NCBI GenBank assembly: GCA_963715815.1
Contig: OY970278.1
Location: forward strand, 1 to 64,000
DNA from: JAFAMS01 sp963715815
GTDB lineage: Bacteria > Vulcanimicrobiota > Vulcanimicrobiia > Vulcanimicrobiales > Vulcanimicrobiaceae
Length of the DNA stretch: 64,000 nt
Reading direction: 5' to 3'
Below, in pieces: positions 54,665 to 63,636 of this stretch. Under the pieces are notes generated by a model. The model did no database searches and was not told the DNA's origin. It was given only the letters and a program-made list of their open reading frames with translations. Made by a program: the position numbers and the translations under genes. The number at the start of each line of letters is the position of its first letter. The stretch's first letter is position 1.

Positions 54665-55005
54665 CGCTTGTCTTTGTCTGCTGCGGCTTCGAGCGACTTT
54701 TTCGCTTCCGCGATCAGTTTCTTGACTTTCTGACCGCCCTTGTGGCCGATCTCTTCATAGAAGTCAGAGCCGTACTTGTTCTTGACGACCTTGCCGCCTT
54801 TTTGGCCGATCGCTTCGTAGAACTCAGCACCGTGCCGCTCGCGCGTTACTTGACCGCCCTTTCGGCCGATCTTTTCGTAAAAACCTGAGCCATAGCGATC
54901 GCGAACGGTGTCGCCGCCTTTTTTGCCAGCTTCACGCACCGACATTTCACCGCCGTCGTTTTCGTCTGCACGTTGGTTCACGTCTTTGTCTTTGTCGGTT
55001 GCCAT
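54661..55005 (-). CDS. KGG-repeat stress-type hydrophilic protein
   Basis: 114 residues with four KGG repeats spaced 20-22 residues apart (GKKGGDTVRDRYGSGFYEKI, GRKGGQVTRERHGAEFYEAI, GQKGGKVVKNKYGSDFYEEI, GHKGGQKV). This resembles GsiB/KGG-type stress-induced proteins. Hydrophilic and without signal; probably protective under starvation or desiccation. Confidence 0.85.
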   Translation of the reverse strand: MATDKDKDVNQRADENDGGEMSVREAGKKGGDTVRDRYGSGFYEKIGRKGGQVTRERHGAEFYEAIGQKGGKVVKNKYGSDFYEEIGHKGGQKVKKLIAEAKKSLEAAADKDKR

Positions 55006-55072
55006 TGACTCCCCCGGACCGCATGAAGCGACTCCGTGGTTCGTTCCCCCCGCGGCAAGCGACTAAACGCCG

Positions 55073-56662
55073 ATGCTCAGCTACATACTTGAGCGAGCAA
55101 GCATCTACGACGGTTCTGGGAAGCCACCATTTGTCGCAGATGTTGCAGTATTCGGCGATCGCATCGTGCTCATCGGCGAACTTTCTCAGAGAGACGCGTT
55201 GGAACGCATTCCGTGTAGCGGTCTCGCGCTCGCGCCGGGATTCATTGATATTCATTCGCATTCTGATGAGAATTGGCTCATTGATGGCGCAGCCGCCGGC
55301 AAGATAACGCAAGGCGTCACGACGGAAATCGGCGGCAATTGCGGTTCATCGGTTGCACCGCTGCATGGATATGCGCGCGAACGCAAGATCGCTGAGGCCA
55401 AAAGGATTGATCTTGAGGTCGAGTGGTCCTCATTCGACGGATTCTTCGGGGAGATCGAACGTACGGGCGTCGCGCTCAATGTTGCATCACTCGTCGGACT
55501 CGGCACGACGCGCGCGTGCATCGCCGGTCCGGCAGACCGCCGTCTGGAACGCGACGAGCTTCATTCGCAAGCACGTCTTGTGCGTGAAGCGATCGAGGAA
55601 GGTGCAGTCGGTGTTTCGAGCGGTTTGATCTACGAACCAGGACGCTATGCGGATTTGGATGAGCTCGCGAGCTGCGCAATCGCGGCGCGCGAATCCGGTG
55701 CGCCGCTCTACGCATCGCACATTCGCGATGAGGGCGATCGGCTGATCGAGGCTGTCGAAGAAGCGCTGAACGTCGGAGCGCGCGCCGACGTGATGGTACA
55801 GCTCTCGCATCACAAAGCCGCGTGGCGCCGCAATTGGGGCAAGGTACATCGTTCGCTCGAGCTCGTCGATCGCGTCCGTACAGCCGGACGCGCCATAGCG
55901 TGCGACGTCTATCCGTATGTTGCGATGTGGACCGATCTCGATACGATCTTGCCCGACGACATTCGCGACGGTGGACCGGAGGCTACGCTCGAACGTTTGC
56001 GCGATCCGAAGACGGCGACGGCCGTCCTTCTCGCGCTGGACCTGCGTTTTGCGGCGCAAGAGTGGAACGACATCTTGATTACCGACGTACGCAGCGCCCG
56101 AAACGAGGAGCTGGCCGGAAAACGGTTGGACGAGATCGCCGATATGCGCGGCGTGAAGCCCGCCCGCGCCGCGCTCGATCTGTTGCTCGAGGAACGTTTG
56201 AACGTGCAAGCTGCGTTCTTTGCGATGGATGAAGACGACGTTGCAACCGTCCTCTCGGCATCGTTCTGCGCCGTCGCAAGCGACGCGTCGACGCGCGGAT
56301 TTTCAGGCGTCACGCGGCACGGCGTTCCGCACCCGCGTGCATTCGGCTGTTTCCCGCGCGTCTTCCGCAGATTTGTTCGCGCGCGCAAGACGCTCACGAA
56401 CGAGGAAGCCGTGCGCCGCATGACCTCGTTGCCGGCCTCCCTCTTCAATTTACGCGGGCGTGGCAGCATCGCGACGGACGCGTATGCCGACCTCGTCGTC
56501 TTCGATGCCGCGCAGATCGGCGATCGGGCGACGTACGAGCAGCCCTATGTCGCCGCCGAAGGAATCGCACATGTCTTTGTGAACGGCTCGCCCGTAATGC
56601 GGGATGGTAAGATGACGCAAGCGCGTCCGGGACGCGTGCTACGTGGAGGCGGAGCACTGTGA
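55073..56662 (+). CDS. N-acyl-D-amino-acid deacylase (D-aminoacylase) family
   Basis: 529 residues, amidohydrolase fold. LAPGFIDIHSHSDENW (HxH-type metal site), GGNCGSSVAP, EGAVGVSSGLIYEPG, LYASHIRDEGD, LSHHKA and CAVASDAS are the family landmarks; the C-terminal part holds the usual beta-domain. It hydrolyses N-acyl-D-amino acids, which fits D-amino acid salvage with the amidase cluster. Start ATG 55073. It is coupled by GTGA to the next gene. Confidence 0.9.
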   Translation: MLSYILERASIYDGSGKPPFVADVAVFGDRIVLIGELSQRDALERIPCSGLALAPGFIDIHSHSDENWLIDGAAAGKITQGVTTEIGGNCGSSVAPLHGYARERKIAEAKRIDLEVEWSSFDGFFGEIERTGVALNVASLVGLGTTRACIAGPADRRLERDELHSQARLVREAIEEGAVGVSSGLIYEPGRYADLDELASCAIAARESGAPLYASHIRDEGDRLIEAVEEALNVGARADVMVQLSHHKAAWRRNWGKVHRSLELVDRVRTAGRAIACDVYPYVAMWTDLDTILPDDIRDGGPEATLERLRDPKTATAVLLALDLRFAAQEWNDILITDVRSARNEELAGKRLDEIADMRGVKPARAALDLLLEERLNVQAAFFAMDEDDVATVLSASFCAVASDASTRGFSGVTRHGVPHPRAFGCFPRVFRRFVRARKTLTNEEAVRRMTSLPASLFNLRGRGSIATDAYADLVVFDAAQIGDRATYEQPYVAAEGIAHVFVNGSPVMRDGKMTQARPGRVLRGGGAL

Positions 56663-57387
56663 TCGCGCTCATCTTCGCAATGCTACTCGCCGCCGTGATA
56701 CCGCAACCGCTGACGATGACCGTTTCGGTTATACCGATGCACACGGCCTCGCTCGTCCCGGTTGCGATCTCGCTCACCGTTACGAACCGGACGCGCACGC
56801 CGATCACACTAGAGTTTCCGTCACCGGATCTCTTCGAAATTCAAATCCTGGATTCGGGCGGACAAGTTCTGTTCGATTCGCGAACGGGACACAATCCGAT
56901 CGACCTGCATCGAAAGATGACGTTTCCCGTGGGGCGTACGAACATCGCAACCTACGCTTGGAGCGGGCTGACGGATGATCGTCGCGCGCTCGCAGCGCCG
57001 GCGCAATACACCGTCCACGTCGAGATGGCGAGCTCCACCTCGACACTCGCGACGAACGTTCCCATCACGCTCGATGCACCACAAACGATTGACTCCGTTG
57101 TTGCTGCGGCGAAGCCGGCGATTGCGACGATCTCCGGGACGCCCGAACGCGAAGGCGGGATCACGTATTTGCGCGACGACACCGGACGTGTCGCGATCTC
57201 CGTGCCGCTTGGTATCCGCCCGCAAGGAACCTTCATCGCTCGCGGAATCATGCAGACGGTCTTAAATCAGCGCAGGTTCGTCATCGACCGGTTTGCCCCG
57301 GCGTCGGATAATTCCGATCCTGAAGCGACGACCATACCGCGCGCGATGCCGCTTCCAAATCAGAGCGCGCTCCCGCGTTCTCGATGA
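56659..57387 (+). CDS. BsuPI-type Ig-like domain protein, exported
   Basis: 242 residues with a short signal (LIFAMLLAAVIPQPL). The Ig-like domain of the BsuPI intracellular proteinase-inhibitor family spans about 20-130 (VPVAISLTVTNRTRTPITLEF, DLFEIQILDSGGQVLFDSR). A C-terminal domain is not recognised. Coupled by overlap to the D-aminoacylase gene. Its 3' end overlaps coaE on the other strand by 107 bp. Confidence 0.65.
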   Translation: MIALIFAMLLAAVIPQPLTMTVSVIPMHTASLVPVAISLTVTNRTRTPITLEFPSPDLFEIQILDSGGQVLFDSRTGHNPIDLHRKMTFPVGRTNIATYAWSGLTDDRRALAAPAQYTVHVEMASSTSTLATNVPITLDAPQTIDSVVAAAKPAIATISGTPEREGGITYLRDDTGRVAISVPLGIRPQGTFIARGIMQTVLNQRRFVIDRFAPASDNSDPEATTIPRAMPLPNQSALPRSR

Positions 57388-57892
57388 CGTAGGTCGCTCG
57401 GCGGCGCGCAATTTCCGGATCGATTTGCGCAGCCATCCGGCGTAGAGCGTCCTCCCGGCTAATGCCGTCGCGCGCCTCTACGCGCGCGATTCGAGTTTCG
57501 ACCGGCGCGATGACGGCGACCGTCACATCGCACTCTTTCCAATAATCGCCTTCGAATAGGAGCGGTACGACGTGGACGGCGATGCCGTCTTTGGCTTCTT
57601 GTTCGATATCGGCGGCAAGCGCGCGCACGCGCGGGTGAATGATGGCGTTGAGCGCTTCGCGTTCGCCGGCATCAGCAAATACGATAGCAGCCAGCGCAGC
57701 GCGATCGATCGCGCCGTCACGTATCGCCTGCGGCCAACGCTCTGCAATCGCAGCAAAGCCCGGTGTCCCGGGCATAACGACTTCGCGTGCGAGCTGATCG
57801 GCGTCGATAATCGTCGCGCCGAGCTGCGCAAAAAACCGCGCAACCTCGCTTTTCCCCGAACCGATTCCGCCGGTGAGCCCAACGCGCAGCAT
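57281..57892 (-). CDS. coaE: Dephospho-CoA kinase
   Basis: 203 residues with a P-loop near the N-terminus (VGLTGGIGSGKSEVARFF), the ADQLARE motif of CoaE, and the lid region RVEARDGISREDALRRMAAQ. Last step of CoA biosynthesis. Start shares an A with the stop of the SRPBCC gene (TGATG). A long overlap with the convergent BsuPI gene is unusual. Confidence 0.95.
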   Translation of the reverse strand: MLRVGLTGGIGSGKSEVARFFAQLGATIIDADQLAREVVMPGTPGFAAIAERWPQAIRDGAIDRAALAAIVFADAGEREALNAIIHPRVRALAADIEQEAKDGIAVHVVPLLFEGDYWKECDVTVAVIAPVETRIARVEARDGISREDALRRMAAQIDPEIARRRATYVIENAGARSDLEAASRAVWSSLQDRNYPTPGQTGR

Positions 57893-58380
57893 CAGGGCTT
57901 GTTAGGCGTTTCCTCGATCGTGTCTTTGACCGCGGAAAAGTCCGCTTCCAACTCTTGCTGCAGAGTTTCGAGAAGCATTTTGGCCGTCGCTTCCGCGATG
58001 CGCTTGCCGATCACGGCATCGAATGCTTCGCCCACAATCCCTAACGGCGGTTTGTATTCGCCGCTGAGCACGATCTCCGTTTTGAGTCCGAGCGGACGCA
58101 TCTTCAGCGAGCCGGTGAAGGTTGGGAACGGTCCGCCTCCGACCGGCTCCCAAACGAATTGCAGCTCATCGTGCAGAAGGCGTTCGCCTTTGTGTCCGTG
58201 CAGCGGGACAAACGAAACGTCCACGTCGCGATCGATGCCTAGATTCGCTCCGAATCCGAGCTTCGTGAGAGGGACGCTCAATTTGAGGCGATGCTTCTTG
58301 ACACGCAGGCGCCGAACAATCGAATCGAGTGCGACCGAATAAGGCGCGTTGACGGTGGTCGTTCCGTAGACTTCGGTCAT
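57892..58380 (-). CDS. SRPBCC-fold protein
   Basis: 162 residues: YGTTTVNAPYSVALDSIVRRL, FVPLHGHKGERLLHDELQFVWE, then KTEIVLSGEYKPPLGIVGEA and a C-terminal helix. This is the START/polyketide cyclase pattern. The role is unknown; it is set between rpsA and coaE, perhaps only co-expressed. Confidence 0.7.
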   Translation of the reverse strand: MTEVYGTTTVNAPYSVALDSIVRRLRVKKHRLKLSVPLTKLGFGANLGIDRDVDVSFVPLHGHKGERLLHDELQFVWEPVGGGPFPTFTGSLKMRPLGLKTEIVLSGEYKPPLGIVGEAFDAVIGKRIAEATAKMLLETLQQELEADFSAVKDTIEETPNKP

Positions 58381-58392
58381 CGCGCCCTTCGC

Positions 58393-59460
58393 TTATTCGA
58401 CTTCGACGGTCTCCGCGATAGTGCCTAAGGGGACGGCGTCGTCGATTGCGTAGTCCGCGATCTCTTCCGGAGAGACGTCGGCAACGTGTTGGATCGAGCC
58501 CGTGATCCGTCGCGTGCCTTGATTGATCGTCAGCAGCGTGACCTCGACTTCTTGGCCGGGGCTGTACTGTGCGGCCGGATCGAACTCACCTTTCGGAACC
58601 ATCGCCAGAACACCGGGGACGATTTCGACGAGGATGTAGTTCGGCGTAACCTTGACGACTTGCGCGACGAGCTTGTTACCCTCGACCAGTTGATCTGCGT
58701 GTTGCAGCCACGGATCGGGCAGCGCGTGCTTGAGCGACAGGCTAACCTTCTTGGCCTCGGGGTCGAACTTCATGACTTCGACCTGCACCACGTCACCGAT
58801 CTTGACGACTTCGGATGGATGCTTGATGCGCGCGTACGAGAGCTCGCTATTGTGAATGAGACCATCCACGCCGCCGAGATCGACGAATGCGCCGAACTCC
58901 GCGAGCCGGACGACAACGCCTTCGCGAATCTGTCCGACTTCGAGCGTTCCGAGCAGCTCTTGCTTCTTGGCGTTGAGCTCTTCTTCGAGAACCAACCGCT
59001 GCGATAGCACGACACGATGACGCTTGTGATCGAGATCGATCACTTTCAAGCGCAGGCGCTTTCCAACGAGCTCGTCGAGATTGCCGACAGGCTGCCGGCG
59101 AATCTGCGATGCAGGGACGAATCCACGCATGCCGAGATCAACGAGAACGCCGCCTTTGACGACTTGCGTGACCGTTGCTTCGATCACTTCGTCGTTCTCA
59201 TGCGCTTCTATGACTTTCTCCCACGTTTTCAGCGCGCGTGCGCGCCGTTCGGAGAGAAGCAGCTCGCCATCATCATCGATGCGATGAATCATCACTTCGA
59301 GCTTGTCGCCGACCTTGAGCGCCTTCGGATCGATCGCGAGACTCAGCTCGCGGAACGGAAGCGTACCTTCCGACTTGCCTCCGATGTCGACCAGCAATTC
59401 TTCTTGATACTTGGCGACAATGACGCCGGTCAGGACTTGACCTTCGTCAAGTACTTTCAA
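58393..59460 (-). CDS. rpsA: 30S ribosomal protein S1
   Basis: At least 355 residues, with four S1 OB-fold repeats. Each carries G-x-V-x-x-x-x-x-GxxVDLG-type words (VLTGVIVAKYQEELLVDIGG, VIEATVTQVVKGGVLVDLGM, IREGVVVRLAEFGAFVDLGG, LVAQVVKVTPNYILVEIV). From TTG 59460 the frame starts right at repeat 1. In-frame sequence EEDQLALEQRLYEESLK typical of S1 N-termini lies further upstream, but there is no ATG/GTG/TTG; ATC at 59547 with AGGA 8 nt before it is a possible true start. Confidence 0.9.
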   Translation of the reverse strand: MKVLDEGQVLTGVIVAKYQEELLVDIGGKSEGTLPFRELSLAIDPKALKVGDKLEVMIHRIDDDGELLLSERRARALKTWEKVIEAHENDEVIEATVTQVVKGGVLVDLGMRGFVPASQIRRQPVGNLDELVGKRLRLKVIDLDHKRHRVVLSQRLVLEEELNAKKQELLGTLEVGQIREGVVVRLAEFGAFVDLGGVDGLIHNSELSYARIKHPSEVVKIGDVVQVEVMKFDPEAKKVSLSLKHALPDPWLQHADQLVEGNKLVAQVVKVTPNYILVEIVPGVLAMVPKGEFDPAAQYSPGQEVEVTLLTINQGTRRITGSIQHVADVSPEEIADYAIDDAVPLGTIAETVEVE

Positions 59461-59611
59461 GCTCTCTTCGTAGAGCCGTTGCTCGAGGGCGAGTTGGTCT
59501 TCTTCAGTTACCGCCGGTTTCGGCGGAGCAATTTCAGTTGTAGAGATCTGTTTGTTCCTATCAATATCACGACCGTCTGTCGTGAGCCCCGGAAATCTCC
59601 CGACCCGTCAT

Positions 59612-59649
59612 CGTCCCGGACGAGGTGGTCCCCGTCGGGGCCCGGGACG
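59612..59649 (-). promoter_or_regulatory. Structured 5' leader of rpsA
   Basis: Outer arms CGTCCCGG / CCGGGACG enclose GGCCCC-GAC-GGGGACC, giving a nested double hairpin some 65 nt before the rpsA start region. S1 mRNA leaders are often folded and autoregulated. It is also possible that this is a terminator without T-run for the mutM transcript. Confidence 0.45.
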
Positions 59650-59751
59650 AGCAAAGTAGTCGAGAGCCGATCACAATAAGTGGCCAAAGGAGCCTAACCG
59701 ATATAAGCTCCCCTCGTCAAATCCGATTAGGACGCCTGGGGTTTCCGCCGC

Positions 59752-60564
59752 TCAGCGCTGACAATTCCGGCACCACCAGGTACCGCGCTGCGCAAGCACC
59801 GTCCGAACGAGCGGCCTCTTACAACGCAGGCACGGCTCGCCGGCGCGACCGTAAACCGACAGCACGTTTTGGAAGCCGCCTTCCATACCTTCGGCGTCGA
59901 CGTAGTCGCGCGAGCTGGTTCCCCGCATGTCGATTGCCTTGAGAAGAACGGCTCGGAGCGCCGAGTGAAGCCGCGCGATCCGTTCGCGCGAGAGTTTCCC
60001 CGCCGCAGTCGTCGGCTTGATCTGCGAGTCCCAGAGAGCCTCGACTGCGTAGATGTTTCCGACGCCTGCAATCCGCCGCTGATCGAGCAGAAAGGCCTTG
60101 ATCGGCGTCGGCCGCCCCTTGAGAATTGCGGTAAATCTCGCAATGTCAAATTCCTGTGAAAGCGGTTCGACCCCGAGCTCCGCGTCCCACGCCTCGTCCT
60201 TTTGAACAAGCCGCATTCGTCCAAACCGGCGCACGTCGGCAAACGCCAAACGCGTCCCATCGGTGAAATCGATGATGACGTTTGTATAAGGATAGATCGC
60301 GTCGGTTTGCTTCTGCACGATCAACCGGCCCGTCATCCGCAACGAGACGACGAGCTTGCGTCCCGACGCCAGCTCGATCACCGGATATTTGCCGCGCCGT
60401 CCGACCTGCGCGATACGATCGCCGGCAAGCTGCTTTCCGAATGCAGGGCGCGCCGGCGCAACGACGATTTCGGGACGCAGCGCGCGCGCGCCGGCGATTA
60501 TCTTGCCAACGATCGTGCTTGCTAGGCCGCGAGCGATCGTCTCGGCTTCAGGAAGCTCCGGAAT
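59752..60564 (-). CDS. mutM: Formamidopyrimidine-DNA glycosylase, apparent ATT start
   Basis: 270 residues, full family length. Starts at ATT 60564: the next codons are PELPEAET, so Pro2 and Glu3 are the catalytic residues exposed after removal of Met. No ATG/GTG/TTG gives that N-terminus. GRRGKYPVIEL holds the Lys equivalent of E. coli Lys57; the C-terminal zinc finger CLRC...CRNC is present; the H2TH part is near GVGNIYAVEALW. It overlaps the DUF192 gene end by 17 bp. Removes oxidised purines. Confidence 0.9.
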   Translation of the reverse strand: MPELPEAETIARGLASTIVGKIIAGARALRPEIVVAPARPAFGKQLAGDRIAQVGRRGKYPVIELASGRKLVVSLRMTGRLIVQKQTDAIYPYTNVIIDFTDGTRLAFADVRRFGRMRLVQKDEAWDAELGVEPLSQEFDIARFTAILKGRPTPIKAFLLDQRRIAGVGNIYAVEALWDSQIKPTTAAGKLSRERIARLHSALRAVLLKAIDMRGTSSRDYVDAEGMEGGFQNVLSVYGRAGEPCLRCKRPLVRTVLAQRGTWWCRNCQR

Positions 60565-60979
60565 CGCGTGGCTCCAGTTTTGGAATCGTCAGTTTCAGGC
60601 CCGGACGCAGACCCGCGCGCTTGGCTTCACCCGCAGCCAGCTCGATCACGTATTTGCCGTAACCGTCGCGGCGAACTTCCTCGCCCGGCGTTTGCGCCGA
60701 TTGCGCAGGGACATCGGCCGCAATCGAATCGATCTTTCCGTTCGCACGCACGAATAGCATGTCAAGCGGAACCAATGTGTTCTTCATCCAGAAGCCTTGC
60801 CGCTCGTCATCTGAAAAAACGAAGATCATACCGCTGCGCGGCGCAAGCTCCGTGCGGAACATCAAACCATATTCTCGCGTCGACGTCGTATCGGCGATCT
60901 CGAGCGTTAGCTTTTCGTTCGGCGCCTGGACCGTAATCGTGCGCGCCAGCGCGAGCATCAACGCAAGCAGAACGGTCAT
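60548..60979 (-). CDS. DUF192 protein
   Basis: 143 residues with a short signal-like N-terminus (MTVLLALMLALARTITVQAP), then EIADTTSTREYGLMFRTEL, SGMIFVFSDDERQGFWMKN, TLVPLDMLFV and the C-terminal strand with AAGEAKRAGLRPG. These are the DUF192 landmarks. The role is unknown. Start overlaps the polA stop (ATGA). Confidence 0.85.
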   Translation of the reverse strand: MTVLLALMLALARTITVQAPNEKLTLEIADTTSTREYGLMFRTELAPRSGMIFVFSDDERQGFWMKNTLVPLDMLFVRANGKIDSIAADVPAQSAQTPGEEVRRDGYGKYVIELAAGEAKRAGLRPGLKLTIPKLEPRDSGAS

Positions 60980-63636
60980 GCGACTTCTTCTCCTTGGGCT
61001 GCGGCTTCATCGGGATCGTAGGCGGCGATATCGTACCAACTGCTGCCGATTTTGATCGTCGCTTCGACTGGGACGGAAAGCTGCATCGCGCCTTCCATCT
61101 CGCTCTTCACGAGACGCGCGACCTTCTCGCGCTCCTCGGCCGCAATCTCGAAGATGAGCTCGTCATGAATCTGCAGTAGCATGATCGCATCGAGCTTGGC
61201 GTTGCGCAGAGCGGCATCGACCTTAACCATCGCCAGCTTCATGAGATCGGCGGCACTGCCTTGCAGAGGTGCATTGGTTGCCTCGCGTTCGGCCGCGGCG
61301 CGCAGCGCGAAGTTGCGCGCACGCAAATCGGGCATGTAGCGCCGGCGGCCAAGCAGCGTACTAACGTAGCCTTGCTCGCGGCCTTGCTCGAGATTGCCGT
61401 CGATCCACGCGCGCACGCTCGGGAAGCGTGCAAAGTATGCGTCGGTCATCGCGCGCGCCTCTGCTTTCGGGATCTCGAGACGTTGCGAGAGTCCGAACTC
61501 CGACATGCCGTACAGCAGCCCGAAGTTCACTGATTTAGCGATGCGGCGCTGATTGTGATCGACCGGCTGGTCCTTCGGCACCGCAAAGATTTGGCGGGCG
61601 GTGAAGTCGTGAATGTCCTGACCTTCCGCAAAGGCCGCACGCATCGCCTCATCGCCGGAAAGATGCGCCATCAAGCGCAACTCGATCTGACTGTAGTCCG
61701 CAGCCAGCAACAATCTACCAGCGGGCGCCACGAATGCTTTGCGAACCCGGCGCCCGAGCTCGCTGCGCACGGGGATGTTTTGCAGGTTCGGATTCGTCGA
61801 CGAAAGACGCCCGGTCGCAGTCGACGTCTGATTGAACTCCGTGTGCACGCGCGCGTTCGCATCCCCGAGCGACGGCAAGACGTCGACGTAGGTATTCTTG
61901 AGCTTCGTGGCTTCGCGGAACTCGAGAATGCGTGCGCAAATCGGATAGTCGCGCGAAAGTCCTTGCAGAACTTCGATTCCCGTCGCCCAACCAGTCTTCG
62001 TTTTCTTTCCGCCGGGAATGCTTAGTCTTTCGAACAGGACGCGCCCCAGCTGCAAAGGCGAGCCGAGATTGAACGTCTCACCGGCAAGCTCGTAGACTTC
62101 ATCCTGCAGCTCCGTTACACGTGCGTCGATTTCTTTGGACATTTTCGTGAGCTCGCGCGGATCGAGCTTGATGCCGATTCTCTCCATGTGCGCGAGGATC
62201 GTCGCCAGCGGCAGCTCGAGCTCTTCGTAGAGCGGAACCTGCTCGCGCAACGCGAGCTCGTGTCGAAGGACTCCCGAAAGGCGCCAAACTGCATCCGACC
62301 ACGCCGCGGGTTCCTCGGGAAGCGCGAGCGCGAGATATTCTTCGGCAGCATCGCTCAGGCGCGTGTACGCTCGTGCCGGATTGAGCAAGTGCGCTGCGAT
62401 CATCGTATCGTCGACAACGTGACGAACATCGCTCCGGGTCGCAGCGATCAACGCCTTCGCGTCGTGCACGACGATCTGCGCTTTGCCCATCCACAGTTCC
62501 GCAAACGCGGCACCGACCTCTTCGAATTCGAGCGCAGCGACCAAAAATGAAATGCCGGAGCCTTCTTCCGCTGTGACGCCGATCGACTCGCTGCTTGGCA
62601 AGAGTCCGCGATCGGTGATCCCCGGCTTGAGCGCGATCGCCAAGCGCGGCTTCTTCGCAAGCTCGCGCAGCGTCGCGGCCAGATCCGAATCCGCGATGAA
62701 GGTCGTGTACTTGCCGGCCAAGGCTTTCGGTGCAGCTTCGATTGCCGCGGCGTTTTTCGGCGCTTCGAGCTTGGCGAGCAGCGACTTGAATTCGAGCTCG
62801 CGATAGAGCACGTACAGCGTGTCGTTGTCGGGGGCTTTGTAGTGCGCGTGATCCCAATCGACATCAACCGGAAGATCCCTCAGCGCCGTCGAGACGTCGC
62901 GGCATAGTTGCGCTTGCGCGCCATATTCGCGCACCAGAGCTTCGAGTTTCGGCGTGCCTGCGAGTGCCGGATTCGCAACGAGCGCGTCCAGAGTACCGGC
63001 TGCGTTGATTAATTTGCTGGCGGTCTTCTCGCCGACACCGGGGATACCGGGCAAATTGTCGGACGGATCGCCTTTTAGTCCGCGATAGTCGGCGAGCTGA
63101 CTCGGCTCGAGATCGAAACGCTCACGCACCGCAGGCTCGTCATAACGTCCGAGGTCGGTGATGCCGCGACGCGTCATCAGAACGGTCGTGCGGTCGTCGA
63201 CGAGCTGCAAAAGATCGAGGTCGCCGGTCACGACCAGCGTGCGTTGATGCGCTTCTTCCGATTTCTTCGCAAGCGTCGCGATGATGTCGTCGGCTTCTTC
63301 GCCGTCGATCTCGACGATCGGGATATCGTACGCCGCGAGCACGTTCCGTACGAGCGCGAATTGGCTGCGCAAATCGTCGGGTGTTTCCTGACGGTTCGCC
63401 TTATACTCGGCGTAGCGCTCGAGCCGTGCGCGCGGAACGCCTTTATCGAAGGCTGCGACGACGTGCGTCGGCCGTTCGTCGGTCAACACTTTCTGCAGCA
63501 TCATGATGAAGCCGTAAGCTGCATTGGTCGGCATGCCGGTTGCGGTCGTCATCACCGGCAGCGCAAAGAAGGCGCGATAGACGAGTCCGTACGTATCCAG
63601 TAGCATCAGCGTCGCCGTATCGGGCGGCGGAATCAC
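60976..63636 (-). CDS. polA: DNA polymerase I
   Basis: 886 residues. 5'-nuclease domain (about 1-300, MLLDTYGLVYRAFF, DGEEADDIIATLA, GDLDLLQLV, GLKGDPSDNLPGIPGVGEKT). The 3'-5' exonuclease region (about 310-480) lacks the DxE: RLAIALK stands where it is expected, so proofreading is probably lost. Polymerase motifs A (LLAADYSQIELRLMAHLSGD), B (RRIAKSVNFGLLYGMSEFGL) and C (MLLQIHDELIFEI) are intact. GTG start coupled to the upstream gene. Confidence 0.95.
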   Translation of the reverse strand: MIPPPDTATLMLLDTYGLVYRAFFALPVMTTATGMPTNAAYGFIMMLQKVLTDERPTHVVAAFDKGVPRARLERYAEYKANRQETPDDLRSQFALVRNVLAAYDIPIVEIDGEEADDIIATLAKKSEEAHQRTLVVTGDLDLLQLVDDRTTVLMTRRGITDLGRYDEPAVRERFDLEPSQLADYRGLKGDPSDNLPGIPGVGEKTASKLINAAGTLDALVANPALAGTPKLEALVREYGAQAQLCRDVSTALRDLPVDVDWDHAHYKAPDNDTLYVLYRELEFKSLLAKLEAPKNAAAIEAAPKALAGKYTTFIADSDLAATLRELAKKPRLAIALKPGITDRGLLPSSESIGVTAEEGSGISFLVAALEFEEVGAAFAELWMGKAQIVVHDAKALIAATRSDVRHVVDDTMIAAHLLNPARAYTRLSDAAEEYLALALPEEPAAWSDAVWRLSGVLRHELALREQVPLYEELELPLATILAHMERIGIKLDPRELTKMSKEIDARVTELQDEVYELAGETFNLGSPLQLGRVLFERLSIPGGKKTKTGWATGIEVLQGLSRDYPICARILEFREATKLKNTYVDVLPSLGDANARVHTEFNQTSTATGRLSSTNPNLQNIPVRSELGRRVRKAFVAPAGRLLLAADYSQIELRLMAHLSGDEAMRAAFAEGQDIHDFTARQIFAVPKDQPVDHNQRRIAKSVNFGLLYGMSEFGLSQRLEIPKAEARAMTDAYFARFPSVRAWIDGNLEQGREQGYVSTLLGRRRYMPDLRARNFALRAAAEREATNAPLQGSAADLMKLAMVKVDAALRNAKLDAIMLLQIHDELIFEIAAEEREKVARLVKSEMEGAMQLSVPVEATIKIGSSWYDIAAYDPDEAAAQGEEVA

